Source: Lachnospiraceae bacterium UBA1748 (GTDB lineage Bacteria > Bacillota > Clostridia > Lachnospirales > Lachnospiraceae). From it: DNA of 53,712 nt. A model generated the notes under the pieces. The model was not told where the DNA came from. It ran no database searches and saw nothing but the letters and a program-made list of their open reading frames with translations. The position numbers and the translations under genes were made by a program. The first letter of the stretch is position 1. Every line of letters begins with the position of its first letter. The stretch lies in contig DCHQ01000046.1 of the NCBI GenBank assembly GCA_002314855.1, positions 15,907-69,618 of the forward strand, read 5' to 3'. Of this stretch, positions 45,317 through 53,712 are shown piece after piece.

Positions 45317-46681
45317 CTAGTATGAAAGGATTTTATTCTTAAGTATTTCGATTTTATCCTTCATTTCCTGGTTGTTTTCAACTTCTTTTTTAATCTTTTC
45401 AACACCATGAATAACAGTTGCATGATCTCTTTCTGTTAGAGCACCAATTGCTTTAAGTGTTGTATCAGTCATTTCCTTACATAAATACATGAAAATATGA
45501 CGTGGAGTAGCTATTTCAGCTGATCTCTTCTTAGAAATAATATCTTCTGTATTAATGTTGAAATGTTCAGCTACTATTTCAAGAATAATATTAGGTGTAA
45601 TTATAGTAGGCTTGTCAGGGAATATAGTATCCTTAAGTGCTTCTTTAGCAAGATCAATATCAATAGGTCTGTTTTGATTAATCTTAGAAAAAGCATTAAC
45701 CTTATTAAATGCTCCTTCAAGCTCACGTACATTAGATTTAATATTAGTAGCAATATAGTCAATAACTTCTGCTGGTACTTGCTTATCAAATGTTTCAGCA
45801 TATCTTTGAAGAATAGCTACTCTAGTTTCATATACAGGTGGCTGAATATCAACAATAAGTCCCCATTCAAATCTTGAACGGAATCTTTCATCGAGAGTGG
45901 TCATTTCTTTTGGATGCTTATCTGATGAAATAATAATAGCTTTTCCAGCAGAGTGAAGTGCATTAAAGGTATGGAAGAATTCTTCCTGTGTTGCCTGCTT
46001 ACCTATTACAAACTGAATATCATCTATTAATAATACATCTATATTTCTATATTTTTCTCTAAGCTTAGTCATTGCAGATGTATTACCGCTTGAATTACCA
46101 AGACGAATAGATTCAATTACTTCATTAGTAAATTCCTCACTTGTTACATAAAGAACTTTCATATTGTCATAGTTTTCAACAATATAATGTCCAATAGCGT
46201 TCATAAGATGAGTTTTACCAAGTCCAGAACCTCCATATATAAATAGAGGATTAAAATCTTTACCTGGGCTTTCAGCAACTGCAAGACATGCAGAATGAGC
46301 CATAGTACTGTTAGATCCTACGACGAAAGATTCGAATTTGTACTTATTATTAAGATTAGAAGCTTTTAATAAGTTGGCTCTTGCGGTTGTATCTGATTCA
46401 GGTTTATTTTCACCAATTGATTCAGGCTCAAGAATAAATTCTATTTCATAAAATTCACCCATCATTTCTGATATATATGCAAGAAAACAGCTTTTATATT
46501 TTTTACTAATATATTCAACCATTTGAGACTGATTATTAGGAACTGAAATAGTAACAAGCTTGTTATTACATCCAATATATTTAAGTGGAGCAATCCATAT
46601 ATTAAAAGCAATATCTGTTATTTCAAATTCATTTTTGATGTTAATTTTTATTTCTTCCCACTTTTCAGAAATGATATCCAT
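45317..46681 (-). CDS. dnaA: Chromosomal replication initiator protein DnaA
   Basis: 454 residues from the ATG at 46681, nine bases after GGAG; the frame extends to 46696 without a better site. Domain I (1-85), a linker, AAA+ domain with Walker A GGSGLGKTHLMNAIG (near 150), Walker B VLLIDDIQF (near 215), the arginine sensor segment, and domain IV with RHIFMYLCKEMTDTTLKAIGALTERDHATVIHG cut here to its ends RHIFMYLC and RDHATVIHG, the DNA-binding signature. Opens oriC to start replication. Confidence 0.97.
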   Translation of the reverse strand: MDIISEKWEEIKINIKNEFEITDIAFNIWIAPLKYIGCNNKLVTISVPNNQSQMVEYISKKYKSCFLAYISEMMGEFYEIEFILEPESIGENKPESDTTARANLLKASNLNNKYKFESFVVGSNSTMAHSACLAVAESPGKDFNPLFIYGGSGLGKTHLMNAIGHYIVENYDNMKVLYVTSEEFTNEVIESIRLGNSSGNTSAMTKLREKYRNIDVLLIDDIQFVIGKQATQEEFFHTFNALHSAGKAIIISSDKHPKEMTTLDERFRSRFEWGLIVDIQPPVYETRVAILQRYAETFDKQVPAEVIDYIATNIKSNVRELEGAFNKVNAFSKINQNRPIDIDLAKEALKDTIFPDKPTIITPNIILEIVAEHFNINTEDIISKKRSAEIATPRHIFMYLCKEMTDTTLKAIGALTERDHATVIHGVEKIKKEVENNQEMKDKIEILKNKILSY

Positions 46682-46726
46682 AAAAAGAATCTCCATAATA
46701 TAAATTTAATTAAAAAAACCTTTTTT

Positions 46727-46755
46727 ATTTTACCTAAAATTGTATTTTTTTTCAA
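46727..46755 (-). promoter_or_regulatory. dnaA promoter
   Basis: Minus strand TTGAAA (46755-46750), 17-base spacer, TAAAAT (46732-46727), followed by an AT-rich leader and GGAG before dnaA. Confidence 0.6.
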
Positions 46756-47092
46756 ACAACATGATTATTTATGACAATAATGTTACATTAGTTTACATAT
46801 ATTAAAAAATAATATATCAATTATTATTAATGTTTAAAATGTTACAAATATATTAACAATTAAAACCCTTAAAAATAGGCTATTTGAATTAGTTTTCTAT
46901 AGTTATTAACAAGTTATCAACATTTAGTGGAAAATTTATGTAAATATTATTATAGTAACCAATCAATATTTCAATTAGGATATGTTGTGGTTAGGTAAAT
47001 ATTGATTACACAATATGTAGTTTTAAAAAAAATTGATGAAATTTTCAAATTATTTTTTATAAAAGAAAATATGATAAAAATGTTGAATTTGC
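46756..47092. other. Chromosomal origin region (oriC) between dnaA and rpmH
   Basis: About 500 bases without genes, very AT-rich. Two DnaA-box-like nonamers lie side by side: TTATTAACA (46903-46911) and TTATCAACA (46914-46922), one mismatch from TTATCCACA for the second and two for the first. Runs of A/T at 46800-46860 and 47025-47080 could unwind. Genes diverge from this point on both sides (minus to the left, plus to the right), as expected for a bidirectional origin. Confidence 0.85.
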
Positions 47093-47121
47093 TTGACTTT
47101 AAGCCATTTCTTTATTAAAAT
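47093..47121 (+). promoter_or_regulatory. rpmH promoter
   Basis: TTGACT (47093-47098), 17-base spacer, TAAAAT (47116-47121), about 90 bases before the rpmH start. Confidence 0.65.
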
Positions 47122-47210
47122 CAAAACTGATTTTTTGACATTTAGAATGTTTCGTAAGAGATATTTCTGATAACTGGAATTATTAATATGAAAGTGAGGT
47201 GTATTGACCT

Positions 47211-47345
47211 ATGAAGATGACATTCCAGCCTAAGAAGAGACAGAGATCTAAGGTTCATGGTTTCCGTTCAAGAATGAGTACTCCAGGTGGAAGAAAGGTT
47301 CTTGCAGCTAGAAGAGCTAAAGGTAGAAAAGTTTTATCAGCTTAG
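47211..47345 (+). CDS. rpmH: Ribosomal protein L34
   Basis: 44 residues: MKMTFQPKKRQRSKVHGF, then FRSRMSTPGGRKVLAARRAK and KGRKVLSA. This is the full-length small basic protein of the 50S subunit, the canonical first gene right of oriC. A GAGGTG ribosome site lies upstream. Too short to appear in standard long-ORF scans. A terminator follows. Confidence 0.97.
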   Translation: MKMTFQPKKRQRSKVHGFRSRMSTPGGRKVLAARRAKGRKVLSA

Positions 47346-47358
47346 TTTTCAGCTTAGT

Positions 47359-47383
47359 AAAAACCCCTTAAGGGGTTTTTTTC
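47359..47383 (+). terminator. rpmH terminator/attenuator
   Basis: AAAACCCC-TTAA-GGGGTTTTTTT directly after rpmH, before rnpA. It probably lowers read-through so that L34 outnumbers RnpA. Confidence 0.85.
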
Positions 47384-47407
47384 TAATTAAAGAGAGTTTT
47401 TATTTTT

Positions 47408-47749
47408 ATGAAAAATACCATTACTTTAAAAAATCATTTACAATTTCAAAATGTTTATGATTCTGGTAAATCCTATGCAAACAAATATCTGGTTATGTAT
47501 GTGTTAGAAAATCAATTAGAATACAACCGCATAGGATATACAGTTACAAAGAAAGTTGGTAACAGTGTGGTGAGACATCACCTGAAAAGATTGCTTAGAG
47601 AAAGCTACAGGCTAAGCGAGGAGAAGTTCAGTAGTGGTCTGGACATAGTAATTGTAGCTAGAAATACTGCTAGTAGTGCAGGTTTTCATGAAATTGATAG
47701 TGCTGTAATGCATTTATCAAAACTTCACCATATATTAATTGGTGAATGA
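47408..47749 (+). CDS. rnpA: Ribonuclease P protein component
   Basis: 113 residues. The RnpA signature GNSVVRHHLKRLLRESYR (near 55) is present, although the usual RNR reads RHH here. The basic protein helps the RNase P RNA cut tRNA 5' leaders. Just downstream of the rpmH terminator and followed by yidD 50 bases later. Confidence 0.93.
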   Translation: MKNTITLKNHLQFQNVYDSGKSYANKYLVMYVLENQLEYNRIGYTVTKKVGNSVVRHHLKRLLRESYRLSEEKFSSGLDIVIVARNTASSAGFHEIDSAVMHLSKLHHILIGE

Positions 47750-47810
47750 GTTTCTTCTTATTATAATATGTATTTTATTTATAACTGATTGTTATTAAGA
47801 TTTGCGATTT

Positions 47811-48023
47811 ATGATAAAGAGATTATTTATATTTTTAATAAAATTATATAGGAAATATTTATCCCCTTTAAAATCCACTAAATGTCCATATTATCCTACC
47901 TGTTCTGAATATGGATTACAGGCAATAGAGAAGTATGGTGCATTAAAAGGTGGATTACTTGCTGCGTGGAGAATACTCAGATGTAATCCATTTTCGAAAG
48001 GTGGATATGATCCTGTTCCGTAG
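47811..48023 (+). CDS. yidD: Membrane protein insertion efficiency factor YidD
   Basis: 70 residues from ATG at 47811 (a TTG at 47802 is also possible). Shows YRKYLSPLKSTKCPYYPTCSEYGLQAIEKYGALKGG only in parts: KYLSP, CPYYPTCSEYGLQAI, and RILRCNPFSKGGYDPVP at the end, the family signature with three Cys. Amphipathic, near the membrane, aids YidC-dependent insertion. Placed between rnpA and yidC, as usual. Confidence 0.93.
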   Translation: MIKRLFIFLIKLYRKYLSPLKSTKCPYYPTCSEYGLQAIEKYGALKGGLLAAWRILRCNPFSKGGYDPVP

Positions 48024-48043
48024 TCGGAGGTGTTTAAAGAAAC

Positions 48044-49366
48044 GTGATTAGTAATTATATGTTATTAACACAGGAAACCGGAATATTAAAACCATTTGCC
48101 TGGTTTCTTGGAAAACTTCTTGAAGGTATATTTTTCCTTCTTGATTCAGTTGGTATTCATAACCTTGGTATAACAATTATTTTATTCACATTTGTTGTTT
48201 ATGTATTGTTATCACCACTTACTTACAAGCAGCAGAAATTTTCAAAATTTCAGTCTAAGATGGGTCCTGAGCTTGAAGCTGTAAGAAATAAGTATAATGG
48301 TAAGCAGGATCAGGAATCTATGATGAGAATGAATCAGGAAACACAGCTTATATATGGTAAGTATGGTGTTAGTCCTGCTGGTACATGTTTACCTGCATTT
48401 ATTCAGATTCCACTTATTTGGACACTTTATAGAATTATCTATAATATTCCAGCTTATGTTCCTAAGATTAAAGCTGCATTTTTCCCATTAATTGATAAGC
48501 TTTATAATCTTGATAGCAACGGTGAATTATTAAAGACTTTTAATTCAGCTGCAATGTTTAAAAAGCTTTATAATCCTGAGAAAACAGTTTTCGGTGTTGA
48601 TCCTGAATATACTAAGAATGTATTTGTTAATATCTTAAATAGAGCAAGTACAAGTGAGTGGTATTCAATAACAGAAAAATATAATGAATTAACAGAAGAT
48701 GTTAGTAGAACACTTGTTAATTTAAGAGAGTACAATTCATTTCTTGGTCTTAATATTTCTGATTCACCATCATTTATTTTAAGCGGTGAATGGGCAAGAG
48801 GTGCTGAAAAGAACTGGCTTATAATTGTAATGGTTATATTACTTCCTGTTATATCCGCTCTTACTCAGTGGCTTAATATTAAAATCATGAATGTTGGTCG
48901 TGATATTCCTAAGAGTGCTAATGGTCAGGAAAATACAATGGCTCAGTCTATGGAAATCATGAACAAGTTTATGCCTATTTTCTCACTTACTACTGTATTC
49001 GTATTACCAGTCGGTGTTGGTATTTATTGGATTTGTGGTGCTGTATTTAGAACTATTATTCAGATAGTTATTAATAAGAAAATCGATAAGATTAATATTG
49101 ATGAACTTGTTAAGAAAAATATGGAAAAGGTTAATATGGTTCGTGCTAAGCAGGGACTTCCACCAGAGAAAATCAATAATAATGCTACAATTAGCACTAA
49201 GAAGATAGAAGAGAAGAGAGCAGATAATGCTAAGGCAAGAGAAGCTCTTGTTAAGGATTCTACAGAGTATTATAAGAATGCCAGCAATGCCAAGGCAGGT
49301 TCACTTGCTTCAAAAGCATTTATGGTAAAACAGTATAATGAAAAAAATAATAAGAATGGAGATTAA
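48044..49366 (+). CDS. yidC: Membrane protein insertase YidC/Oxa1
   Basis: 440 residues. Five hydrophobic helices with the YidC core GITIILFTFVVYVLLSPLTY (near 45), the hydrophilic hairpin with QQKFSKFQSKM, and PAFIQIPLIWTLYRII. No lipobox, so not the SpoIIIJ lipoprotein type. An extra loop of about 110 residues lies between helices 2 and 3. The start is GTG at 48044 with GGAGG 13 bases upstream, longer than usual. Inserts membrane proteins alone or with Sec. Confidence 0.93.
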   Translation: MISNYMLLTQETGILKPFAWFLGKLLEGIFFLLDSVGIHNLGITIILFTFVVYVLLSPLTYKQQKFSKFQSKMGPELEAVRNKYNGKQDQESMMRMNQETQLIYGKYGVSPAGTCLPAFIQIPLIWTLYRIIYNIPAYVPKIKAAFFPLIDKLYNLDSNGELLKTFNSAAMFKKLYNPEKTVFGVDPEYTKNVFVNILNRASTSEWYSITEKYNELTEDVSRTLVNLREYNSFLGLNISDSPSFILSGEWARGAEKNWLIIVMVILLPVISALTQWLNIKIMNVGRDIPKSANGQENTMAQSMEIMNKFMPIFSLTTVFVLPVGVGIYWICGAVFRTIIQIVINKKIDKINIDELVKKNMEKVNMVRAKQGLPPEKINNNATISTKKIEEKRADNAKAREALVKDSTEYYKNASNAKAGSLASKAFMVKQYNEKNNKNGD

Positions 49367-49371
49367 TTAAG

Positions 49372-50169
49372 ATGGAATATAGTGAATTTTCTGCTAAGAC
49401 AGTTAATGATTGTATAACTAATGCTTGTACTTCTCTTGGTGTTCCAAGTGATAGACTTGATTATGAAGTAGTATTCGAAGGTTCTAACGGTTTCATGGGT
49501 ATTGGTTCTAAGCCAGCTATTATCAAGGCTAGAATTAAGGAAGAGACAGTTGAAGAAGTAAAAGCTCCTGAAACAAAGGAAGTTAAAGAAGAAAAAGCAC
49601 CTGAGAAGGCTCCAGAGAAAAAGGAAGTTAAAAAAGAAGAGAAGGCTGCTCCTCAGAAAGAAGAAGAGCCTAAGAAAGCTAAGGTTGTTAAGGTTATTCC
49701 TGAAGAGGATATTAACAAGATGAAAGCTGATGCCATTAAATTCCTTGAAGATGTACTTGGCGCAATGAAGCTTACAGCTAAGGTTACATGTGATTATTCT
49801 GCAGAAGATTATACAATGAATGTTAATATCGATGGCGAGGATATGGGTGTTCTTATTGGTAGACGTGGTCAGACACTTGATTCTCTTCAGTATCTTGTAT
49901 CACTTGTTATTAACAAGGGTACATCAGAGTATGTAAGAGTTAAGGTTGATACAGAGAATTACCGTGCAAGAAGAAAAGAAACACTTGAGAATCTTGCTAA
50001 GAATATGGCATTTAAGGTTAAGAGAACAAGAAGACCAGCTTCTCTTGAGCCAATGAATCCATATGAGAGACGTATCATTCACTCTGCACTTCAGAATGAC
50101 AGATATGTAAAAACTCATTCAGAAGGTGATGAGCCATACAGAAAGGTTGTTATTACACTTAAGAAATAA
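49372..50169 (+). CDS. khpB: RNA-binding protein KhpB (Jag)
   Basis: 265 residues. Jag-N domain (1-50: EFSAKTVNDCITNACTSLGV), a long Lys/Glu/Pro-rich linker (about 60-110), a KH domain with VLIGRRGQTLDSLQYL (near 163), and an R3H domain at the end (PMNPYERRIIHSAL). Partner KhpA and small RNAs are known for the family. Six bases after yidC; probably the last gene before a large terminator. Confidence 0.93.
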   Translation: MEYSEFSAKTVNDCITNACTSLGVPSDRLDYEVVFEGSNGFMGIGSKPAIIKARIKEETVEEVKAPETKEVKEEKAPEKAPEKKEVKKEEKAAPQKEEEPKKAKVVKVIPEEDINKMKADAIKFLEDVLGAMKLTAKVTCDYSAEDYTMNVNIDGEDMGVLIGRRGQTLDSLQYLVSLVINKGTSEYVRVKVDTENYRARRKETLENLAKNMAFKVKRTRRPASLEPMNPYERRIIHSALQNDRYVKTHSEGDEPYRKVVITLKK

Positions 50170-50194
50170 TTTTATAATAAAGTGTTTAAATAAT

Positions 50195-50254
50195 AAATAA
50201 TCCTCAAAAACCAATTCGCTTTTCTAAGAATTGATGTCTTTGAGGATTATTTTA
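50195..50254. terminator. Composite terminator, copy 1 (after khpB)
   Basis: Outer stem AAATAATCCTCAAA / TTTGAGGATTATTT with inner arms CAATTC / GAATTG. The whole unit is repeated in inverted orientation at 52321-52386. Confidence 0.85.
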
Positions 50255-50256
50255 AT

Positions 50257-50284
50257 TTGTAATTGTATTGGGTTATATTATAAG
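50257..50284 (+). promoter_or_regulatory. Probable mnmE promoter
   Basis: TTGTAA (50257-50262), 16-base spacer, TATAAG (50279-50284). The start codon is about 80 bases downstream. Confidence 0.4.
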
Positions 50285-50363
50285 GTATCATTTTTATGAT
50301 GAATAATAAGTATTATTATTTTAAAACTTGATCTGAAATCAAATTTTATTTTTTAGGTGATTT

Positions 50364-51761
50364 ATGTACGATGATACAATAGCTGCAATAGCTACCGGCA
50401 TGACAGATGCTGGAATAAGTATAATTCGAATAAGTGGTGATAGAGCTATTGAGGTAGCTGATTCTATTTTTTGCTCAAAATCAGGAAAAAAACTTATTGA
50501 CCAGAAGAGTCATACTATGCATTTTGGTTATATTGTTGATAACCAAAGTGAAAATGAGTTAAAAAATGAGATAGATGAAGTTTTAGTTAGTATAATGAGA
50601 AATCCACATAGTTATACTGGTGAAGATACAGTAGAAATTAACTGTCATGGTGGTATTTATCTTACTAATAAAATATTAGAAGTTGTTTTAAATAACGGTA
50701 TAAGACTTGCTGAGCCTGGTGAATTTACAAAACGTGCATTTTTAAGTGGCAAAATGGATTTATCAAAAGCAGAAGCTGTAATGGATCTTATATCTTCTAA
50801 AAATGATTTTGCTGCTAAAAATTCTATAAAACAGCTAAAAGGTAATATTTTAGATGAGATTAAAGAGCTTAGAAGCAAGATTATTTATGAAATTGCTTTT
50901 ATAGAATCGGCTCTTGATGATCCTGAGCATTTTGATTTAAGTGGTTATCCAGAAAATCTTGATGAAAAGCTTATAGATATAGAAAAAAATATTAATAAAT
51001 TAATAGAAAATTCTAAAAACGGTAAAATTAGAAAAGATGGAATATCTTCTGTAATTGTTGGTAAGCCTAATGCTGGTAAGTCTTCATTTTTAAATTTATT
51101 AATAGGTGAGGATAAAGCTATTGTTACCAGTACTGCAGGTACTACCCGTGATGTACTTGAAGAATCAGTTAAGCTTGGTGATATGATACTTCATCTTTAT
51201 GATACAGCTGGTATAAGAGAAACATCAGATGAAATAGAAAAGATAGGTGTTGAAAAAGCCAAGAAACATATAGAAGAAGCTGATCTTATATTATATATGG
51301 TTGATTCTTCTATTCCGCTTGATGAAAATGATGACGATATCATTGATTTATTAAATGGAAGAAATTATATAGTATTATTAAATAAATCAGATCTTGATAC
51401 AGTTACTACAGAAGAGGATCTTCGAAAAATTCTTGGTGAAGATACAAGTGTTATAAGAATATCAGCCAAAGAAAATATAGGTGTAGATGAATTTTCACAG
51501 GCACTTAGAAAAATGTTTTATAATAAGAACATTAATATTAATGATGATGTTATCATAACGAATACAAGACAAATTAAGGAACTTCGTGATGCACTTCACA
51601 GTATTTCATTGGTAAGAAATAGTATTGCTGATGGTATGCCAGAGGATTTCTTCTCAATAGATTTAACAAGTGCATATGAACATCTTGGCTTTATTATAGG
51701 TGAAGAGATTAATGAAGATGTGGTAGATGAGATATTCTCAAAGTTTTGTATGGGTAAGTAA
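50364..51761 (+). CDS. mnmE: tRNA modification GTPase MnmE
   Basis: 465 residues. N-terminal folate-binding domain (IAAIATGMTDAGISIIRISG), helical domain, and inserted GTPase with G1 GKPNAGKSS (near 237), G3 DTAGIRETSDEIEKIG (near 284) and G4 NKSD (near 340). The C-terminal catalytic Cys ends as KFCMGK; the usual motif is FCIGK. With MnmG it modifies U34 of tRNAs. mnmG is not next to it here, unlike in many relatives. Confidence 0.95.
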   Translation: MYDDTIAAIATGMTDAGISIIRISGDRAIEVADSIFCSKSGKKLIDQKSHTMHFGYIVDNQSENELKNEIDEVLVSIMRNPHSYTGEDTVEINCHGGIYLTNKILEVVLNNGIRLAEPGEFTKRAFLSGKMDLSKAEAVMDLISSKNDFAAKNSIKQLKGNILDEIKELRSKIIYEIAFIESALDDPEHFDLSGYPENLDEKLIDIEKNINKLIENSKNGKIRKDGISSVIVGKPNAGKSSFLNLLIGEDKAIVTSTAGTTRDVLEESVKLGDMILHLYDTAGIRETSDEIEKIGVEKAKKHIEEADLILYMVDSSIPLDENDDDIIDLLNGRNYIVLLNKSDLDTVTTEEDLRKILGEDTSVIRISAKENIGVDEFSQALRKMFYNKNININDDVIITNTRQIKELRDALHSISLVRNSIADGMPEDFFSIDLTSAYEHLGFIIGEEINEDVVDEIFSKFCMGK

Positions 51762-51787
51762 CTAAGTAACGAAAGGAGCGCTACGCG

Positions 51788-52285
51788 ATGAGTTTTAAGG
51801 CAGTAGATGAGATTTATAATTTTGATTTTCAGGATGCACAGATTTTTAATGTAAAGTTTGGTGATGGTATATCATTTGAGCTTGAAGCTCTTATAGTAGA
51901 GCCTGAAAATTCACAGAATGAGAATTTTACAAAAAGTTATGCTGGTACAACAACTGTAAGACTTGTTGATGGAAAGATTACAGGTGGATGTAAGGATGGA
52001 TATAAGAGATATGATGCTAATAATAAGCTTTTAGAAGAAGTAGATGATTCTCCTATGGATGAGGATGCTCTCAAATTAATTCTTAAGAGTGGTAGTGGTG
52101 CATATCTTTATGCTATGGATGCTAATCCTGATTCAGAAGAAGGTAATTATTCTTATACACTTAATCTTGAGTTTCCTAGTAAGGAAGCCTATGACAATAT
52201 AGGTGGTGTTTCTTATCAGGTTAGTGTTAAGTTTAATAAGGCTATCTTTGAGTGGGATAAGTACATGAACCGTGTTCAGATGTAA
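51788..52285 (+). CDS. Unknown protein in the mnmE operon
   Basis: 165 residues, soluble, acidic, beta-rich. The start has AAGGAG nine bases upstream. The gene begins 26 bases after mnmE and ends before the second composite terminator, so it is in the mnmE transcript. Its motif-poor sequence (YNFDFQDAQIFNVKFGDGIS, EGNYSYTLNLEFPS) is not one I recognise. It stands where mnmG is commonly found. Confidence 0.75.
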   Translation: MSFKAVDEIYNFDFQDAQIFNVKFGDGISFELEALIVEPENSQNENFTKSYAGTTTVRLVDGKITGGCKDGYKRYDANNKLLEEVDDSPMDEDALKLILKSGSGAYLYAMDANPDSEEGNYSYTLNLEFPSKEAYDNIGGVSYQVSVKFNKAIFEWDKYMNRVQM

Positions 52286-52320
52286 ATTAATCTGATATAT
52301 AGTGCTTATAATTAATTAAT

Positions 52321-52386
52321 AAAAAATAACCCTCAAAAAACATCAATTCTTAGCGAAGTGAATTGGTTTTTTGAGGGTTATTTTTT
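52321..52386. terminator. Composite terminator, copy 2 (bidirectional)
   Basis: Outer stem AAAAAATAACCCTCAAAAAA / TTTTTTGAGGGTTATTTTTT with inner CAATTC / GAATTG arms. Lies between the convergent mnmE operon and the HAD gene. Its reverse complement matches the hairpin at 50195-50254 closely. Confidence 0.88.
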
Positions 52387-52429
52387 ATACATTCATTGTA
52401 TTTAGGATATTTTTTTAATAAAGCTTGAA

Positions 52430-53074
52430 TTAGATTTTAATTAGACAATTATCAAGCGAGAGTATATTATTTATCTTGTACTTTGCTTCAGGAACTTCTC
52501 CAAATCCATATGCAGCGTGAATAAATTCTATGCCAGCATAGTCAGATGCAAGTTTATCTCCTAAAATATCTCCAAGATAAACAGTCTCATCTTTATTTAA
52601 GTTATTTCTATTAATAACTTCTAGAATATTATCACCTTTTTGTTTATCGTTATCACCAAAGCAAAGGTGATCTTTTATTATTTCTTTGATTCCTATTTTG
52701 TCACATACAAGTTCTATGTATCCTTTTTGACAATTACTTACGATATAGAGATTGTATTTTTTTGACAGATTGAATAATTCTTCTTTAATACCAGGAAATG
52801 TAATATCCTTTGTATTTTCTACAAGAAAGTCATGCTCGTATACGCAGCAACTTTCTAGTATTACTGCTTTCTTTTCTTTTTCTGAAATGTCAGTAAATAT
52901 ATGGTCTGCGATGACATCCATTGGAAGACCAAATTCTTTTTTAAGCATATCAGCAGTAATATTTGTTATCTTTGTAAATCCTGATTCTGATGCGGCTTTA
53001 CTCCATGCATTTGCTACTACTGCAGTTGAATCCCATAATGTTCCATCTATGTCTAGTATTATATTTTTAATCAT
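52430..53074 (-). CDS. HAD-superfamily hydrolase (phosphoglycolate phosphatase-like)
   Basis: 214 residues. Motif I DIDGTLWDS (near 8), motif II VSNCQKG (near 114), motif III/IV KQKGDN and YLGDILGD (near 168). The helical cap domain between motifs I and II (about residues 18-85) is typical of subfamily I. Acts on a small phosphorylated metabolite that cannot be told from sequence. Single gene, head-on to replication. Confidence 0.88.
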   Translation of the reverse strand: MIKNIILDIDGTLWDSTAVVANAWSKAASESGFTKITNITADMLKKEFGLPMDVIADHIFTDISEKEKKAVILESCCVYEHDFLVENTKDITFPGIKEELFNLSKKYNLYIVSNCQKGYIELVCDKIGIKEIIKDHLCFGDNDKQKGDNILEVINRNNLNKDETVYLGDILGDKLASDYAGIEFIHAAYGFGEVPEAKYKINNILSLDNCLIKI

Positions 53075-53209
53075 TTTAATTTCCTTTATGTTTATGTTCT
53101 TATTTAATAAGTATTTTTCATTTCATTTTATTTCATTTTTACAAATTTTTCTATTATAATATATTGCGTGTATTAATATGAATTATAAGTTCTTTATAGA
53201 GGTTTTATA

Positions 53210-53677
53210 ATGGGATTTGTCGAATGGAATTGTCCAAAATGCGGTAAGAATAATTCTGAAAGCTGCAATGCTTATGTATATGGTAGTCCTATTAGATATT
53301 GTAAGAGTTGCAATCAGGAATATTTTGATAACAGATGGAGAGAGATTGCACTTGAAGGAACAGATCCAAAGAGTAAAAATCCTAAGTTTTATCTTTTAGG
53401 TGGGTTATTCTTCCTTGTAGTATCAGTAGTATGTGGCCTTCTTTCATATAATAGTATTACTAGTTTCGGTACATATAATAGAAGAATAATAGGTATTGCT
53501 TTTATTAGTTTTATTATGTTCATACTATTTTGTGTTGGATTTATAAGAATTATTACTGGATATGAAGAAAAGCAAAATAAGATTTATTATGATGAATCTT
53601 TAAAAAGAATACAGAATAAAGACTATATCGAAAAATTAATTTCTTACGGTTATAACGTTCCAGAGCAGTATAGATAA
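53210..53677 (+). CDS. Zinc-ribbon membrane protein of unknown function
   Basis: 155 residues. N-terminal zinc ribbon CPKCGKN...YCKSCNQEYF (Cys near 8, 11, 30, 33) followed by two helices near 64-84 and 94-118, and a charged tail. It probably has the ribbon on the cytosolic side. Ribosome site GAGG. Family not recognised. A further gene starts 12 bases later. Confidence 0.7.
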   Translation: MGFVEWNCPKCGKNNSESCNAYVYGSPIRYCKSCNQEYFDNRWREIALEGTDPKSKNPKFYLLGGLFFLVVSVVCGLLSYNSITSFGTYNRRIIGIAFISFIMFILFCVGFIRIITGYEEKQNKIYYDESLKRIQNKDYIEKLISYGYNVPEQYR

Positions 53678-53688
53678 AAGGTATAAAA

Positions 53689-53712
53689 ATGAGTGAGATT
53701 ACAACAAAGAAT
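53689..53712 (+). CDS. Start of a gene cut by the window edge
   Basis: ATG with an upstream AAAGG, reading MSEITTKN before the window ends. Too short to identify; probably in the operon with the zinc-ribbon gene. Confidence 0.4.

Noticed and set aside
46756..47092. Small RNA gene in the origin region
   Set aside because: No hairpin-terminator combination or conserved RNA motif; the AT-rich content and DnaA-box-like sites fit oriC.

Overview
The window is a low-GC Firmicutes chromosome segment spanning the replication origin, most likely from a Lachnospiraceae-type gut or rumen Clostridia. Evidence seen in the sequence: the order gyrA-gyrB-recF-S4 protein-dnaN-dnaA / oriC / rpmH-rnpA-yidD-yidC-khpB(jag)-mnmE, AT-rich DNA, strong AGGAGG ribosome sites, a T-box leader, and many Cys-anchored lipoproteins. 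The family-level assignment is inference. No tRNA, rRNA, CRISPR array, phage or intact insertion sequence was found.

Left edge to about 7.7 kb: a minus-strand T-box leader whose gene lies off the window, a heterodimeric ABC exporter pair (365-3978), a small membrane-anchored protein, a CASTOR/POLLUX-like channel with RCK-like domains, a DUF5662-like protein and a VOC protein. From 7.6 to 24 kb is an accessory region. It holds lipoproteins (some with FG-GAP-like Asp-rich repeats), two unknown small ORFs, an XRE regulator, three GNAT acetyltransferases, an unknown helical protein paired with an AAA ATPase, a YbjQ-like protein, two overlapping RlaP-like nucleotidyltransferases, a DUF805 protein, a ProX-type editing protein and a PTPS-fold protein with a zinc ribbon. 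Degenerate GGGGACGG/CCGTCCCC repeats are scattered through this part.

From 23.7 to 38 kb lie signalling, surface and transport genes: a methyl-accepting chemotaxis protein; an operon of lipoprotein, MBOAT acyltransferase, DHHW/AlgX-like protein and iron alcohol dehydrogenase; a convergent c-di-GMP pair (LacI-like sensor-GGDEF versus CHASE2-HD-GYP); a GH43 glycosidase; a CPA2 antiporter; and a Cys-rich U32-like protein.

From 38 to 52.3 kb is the replication and ribosome core. Genes left of oriC are mostly on the minus strand and genes right of it mostly on the plus strand, so most are co-directional with replication. The plus-strand genes of the left arm (4175, 9418, 9679, 12885, 13352, 20074, 29918) are head-on and mostly accessory. 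mnmE is followed by an unknown gene instead of the usual mnmG. A HAD phosphatase and a zinc-ribbon membrane protein close the window.

The most unusual sequence-level signal is that three transcription units are flanked on both sides by near-identical intrinsic terminators: the XRE gene, the CHASE2-HD-GYP gene and the mnmE operon. Where an annotated start was shortened, the choice rests on a visible ribosome-binding site and is explained in the entry.
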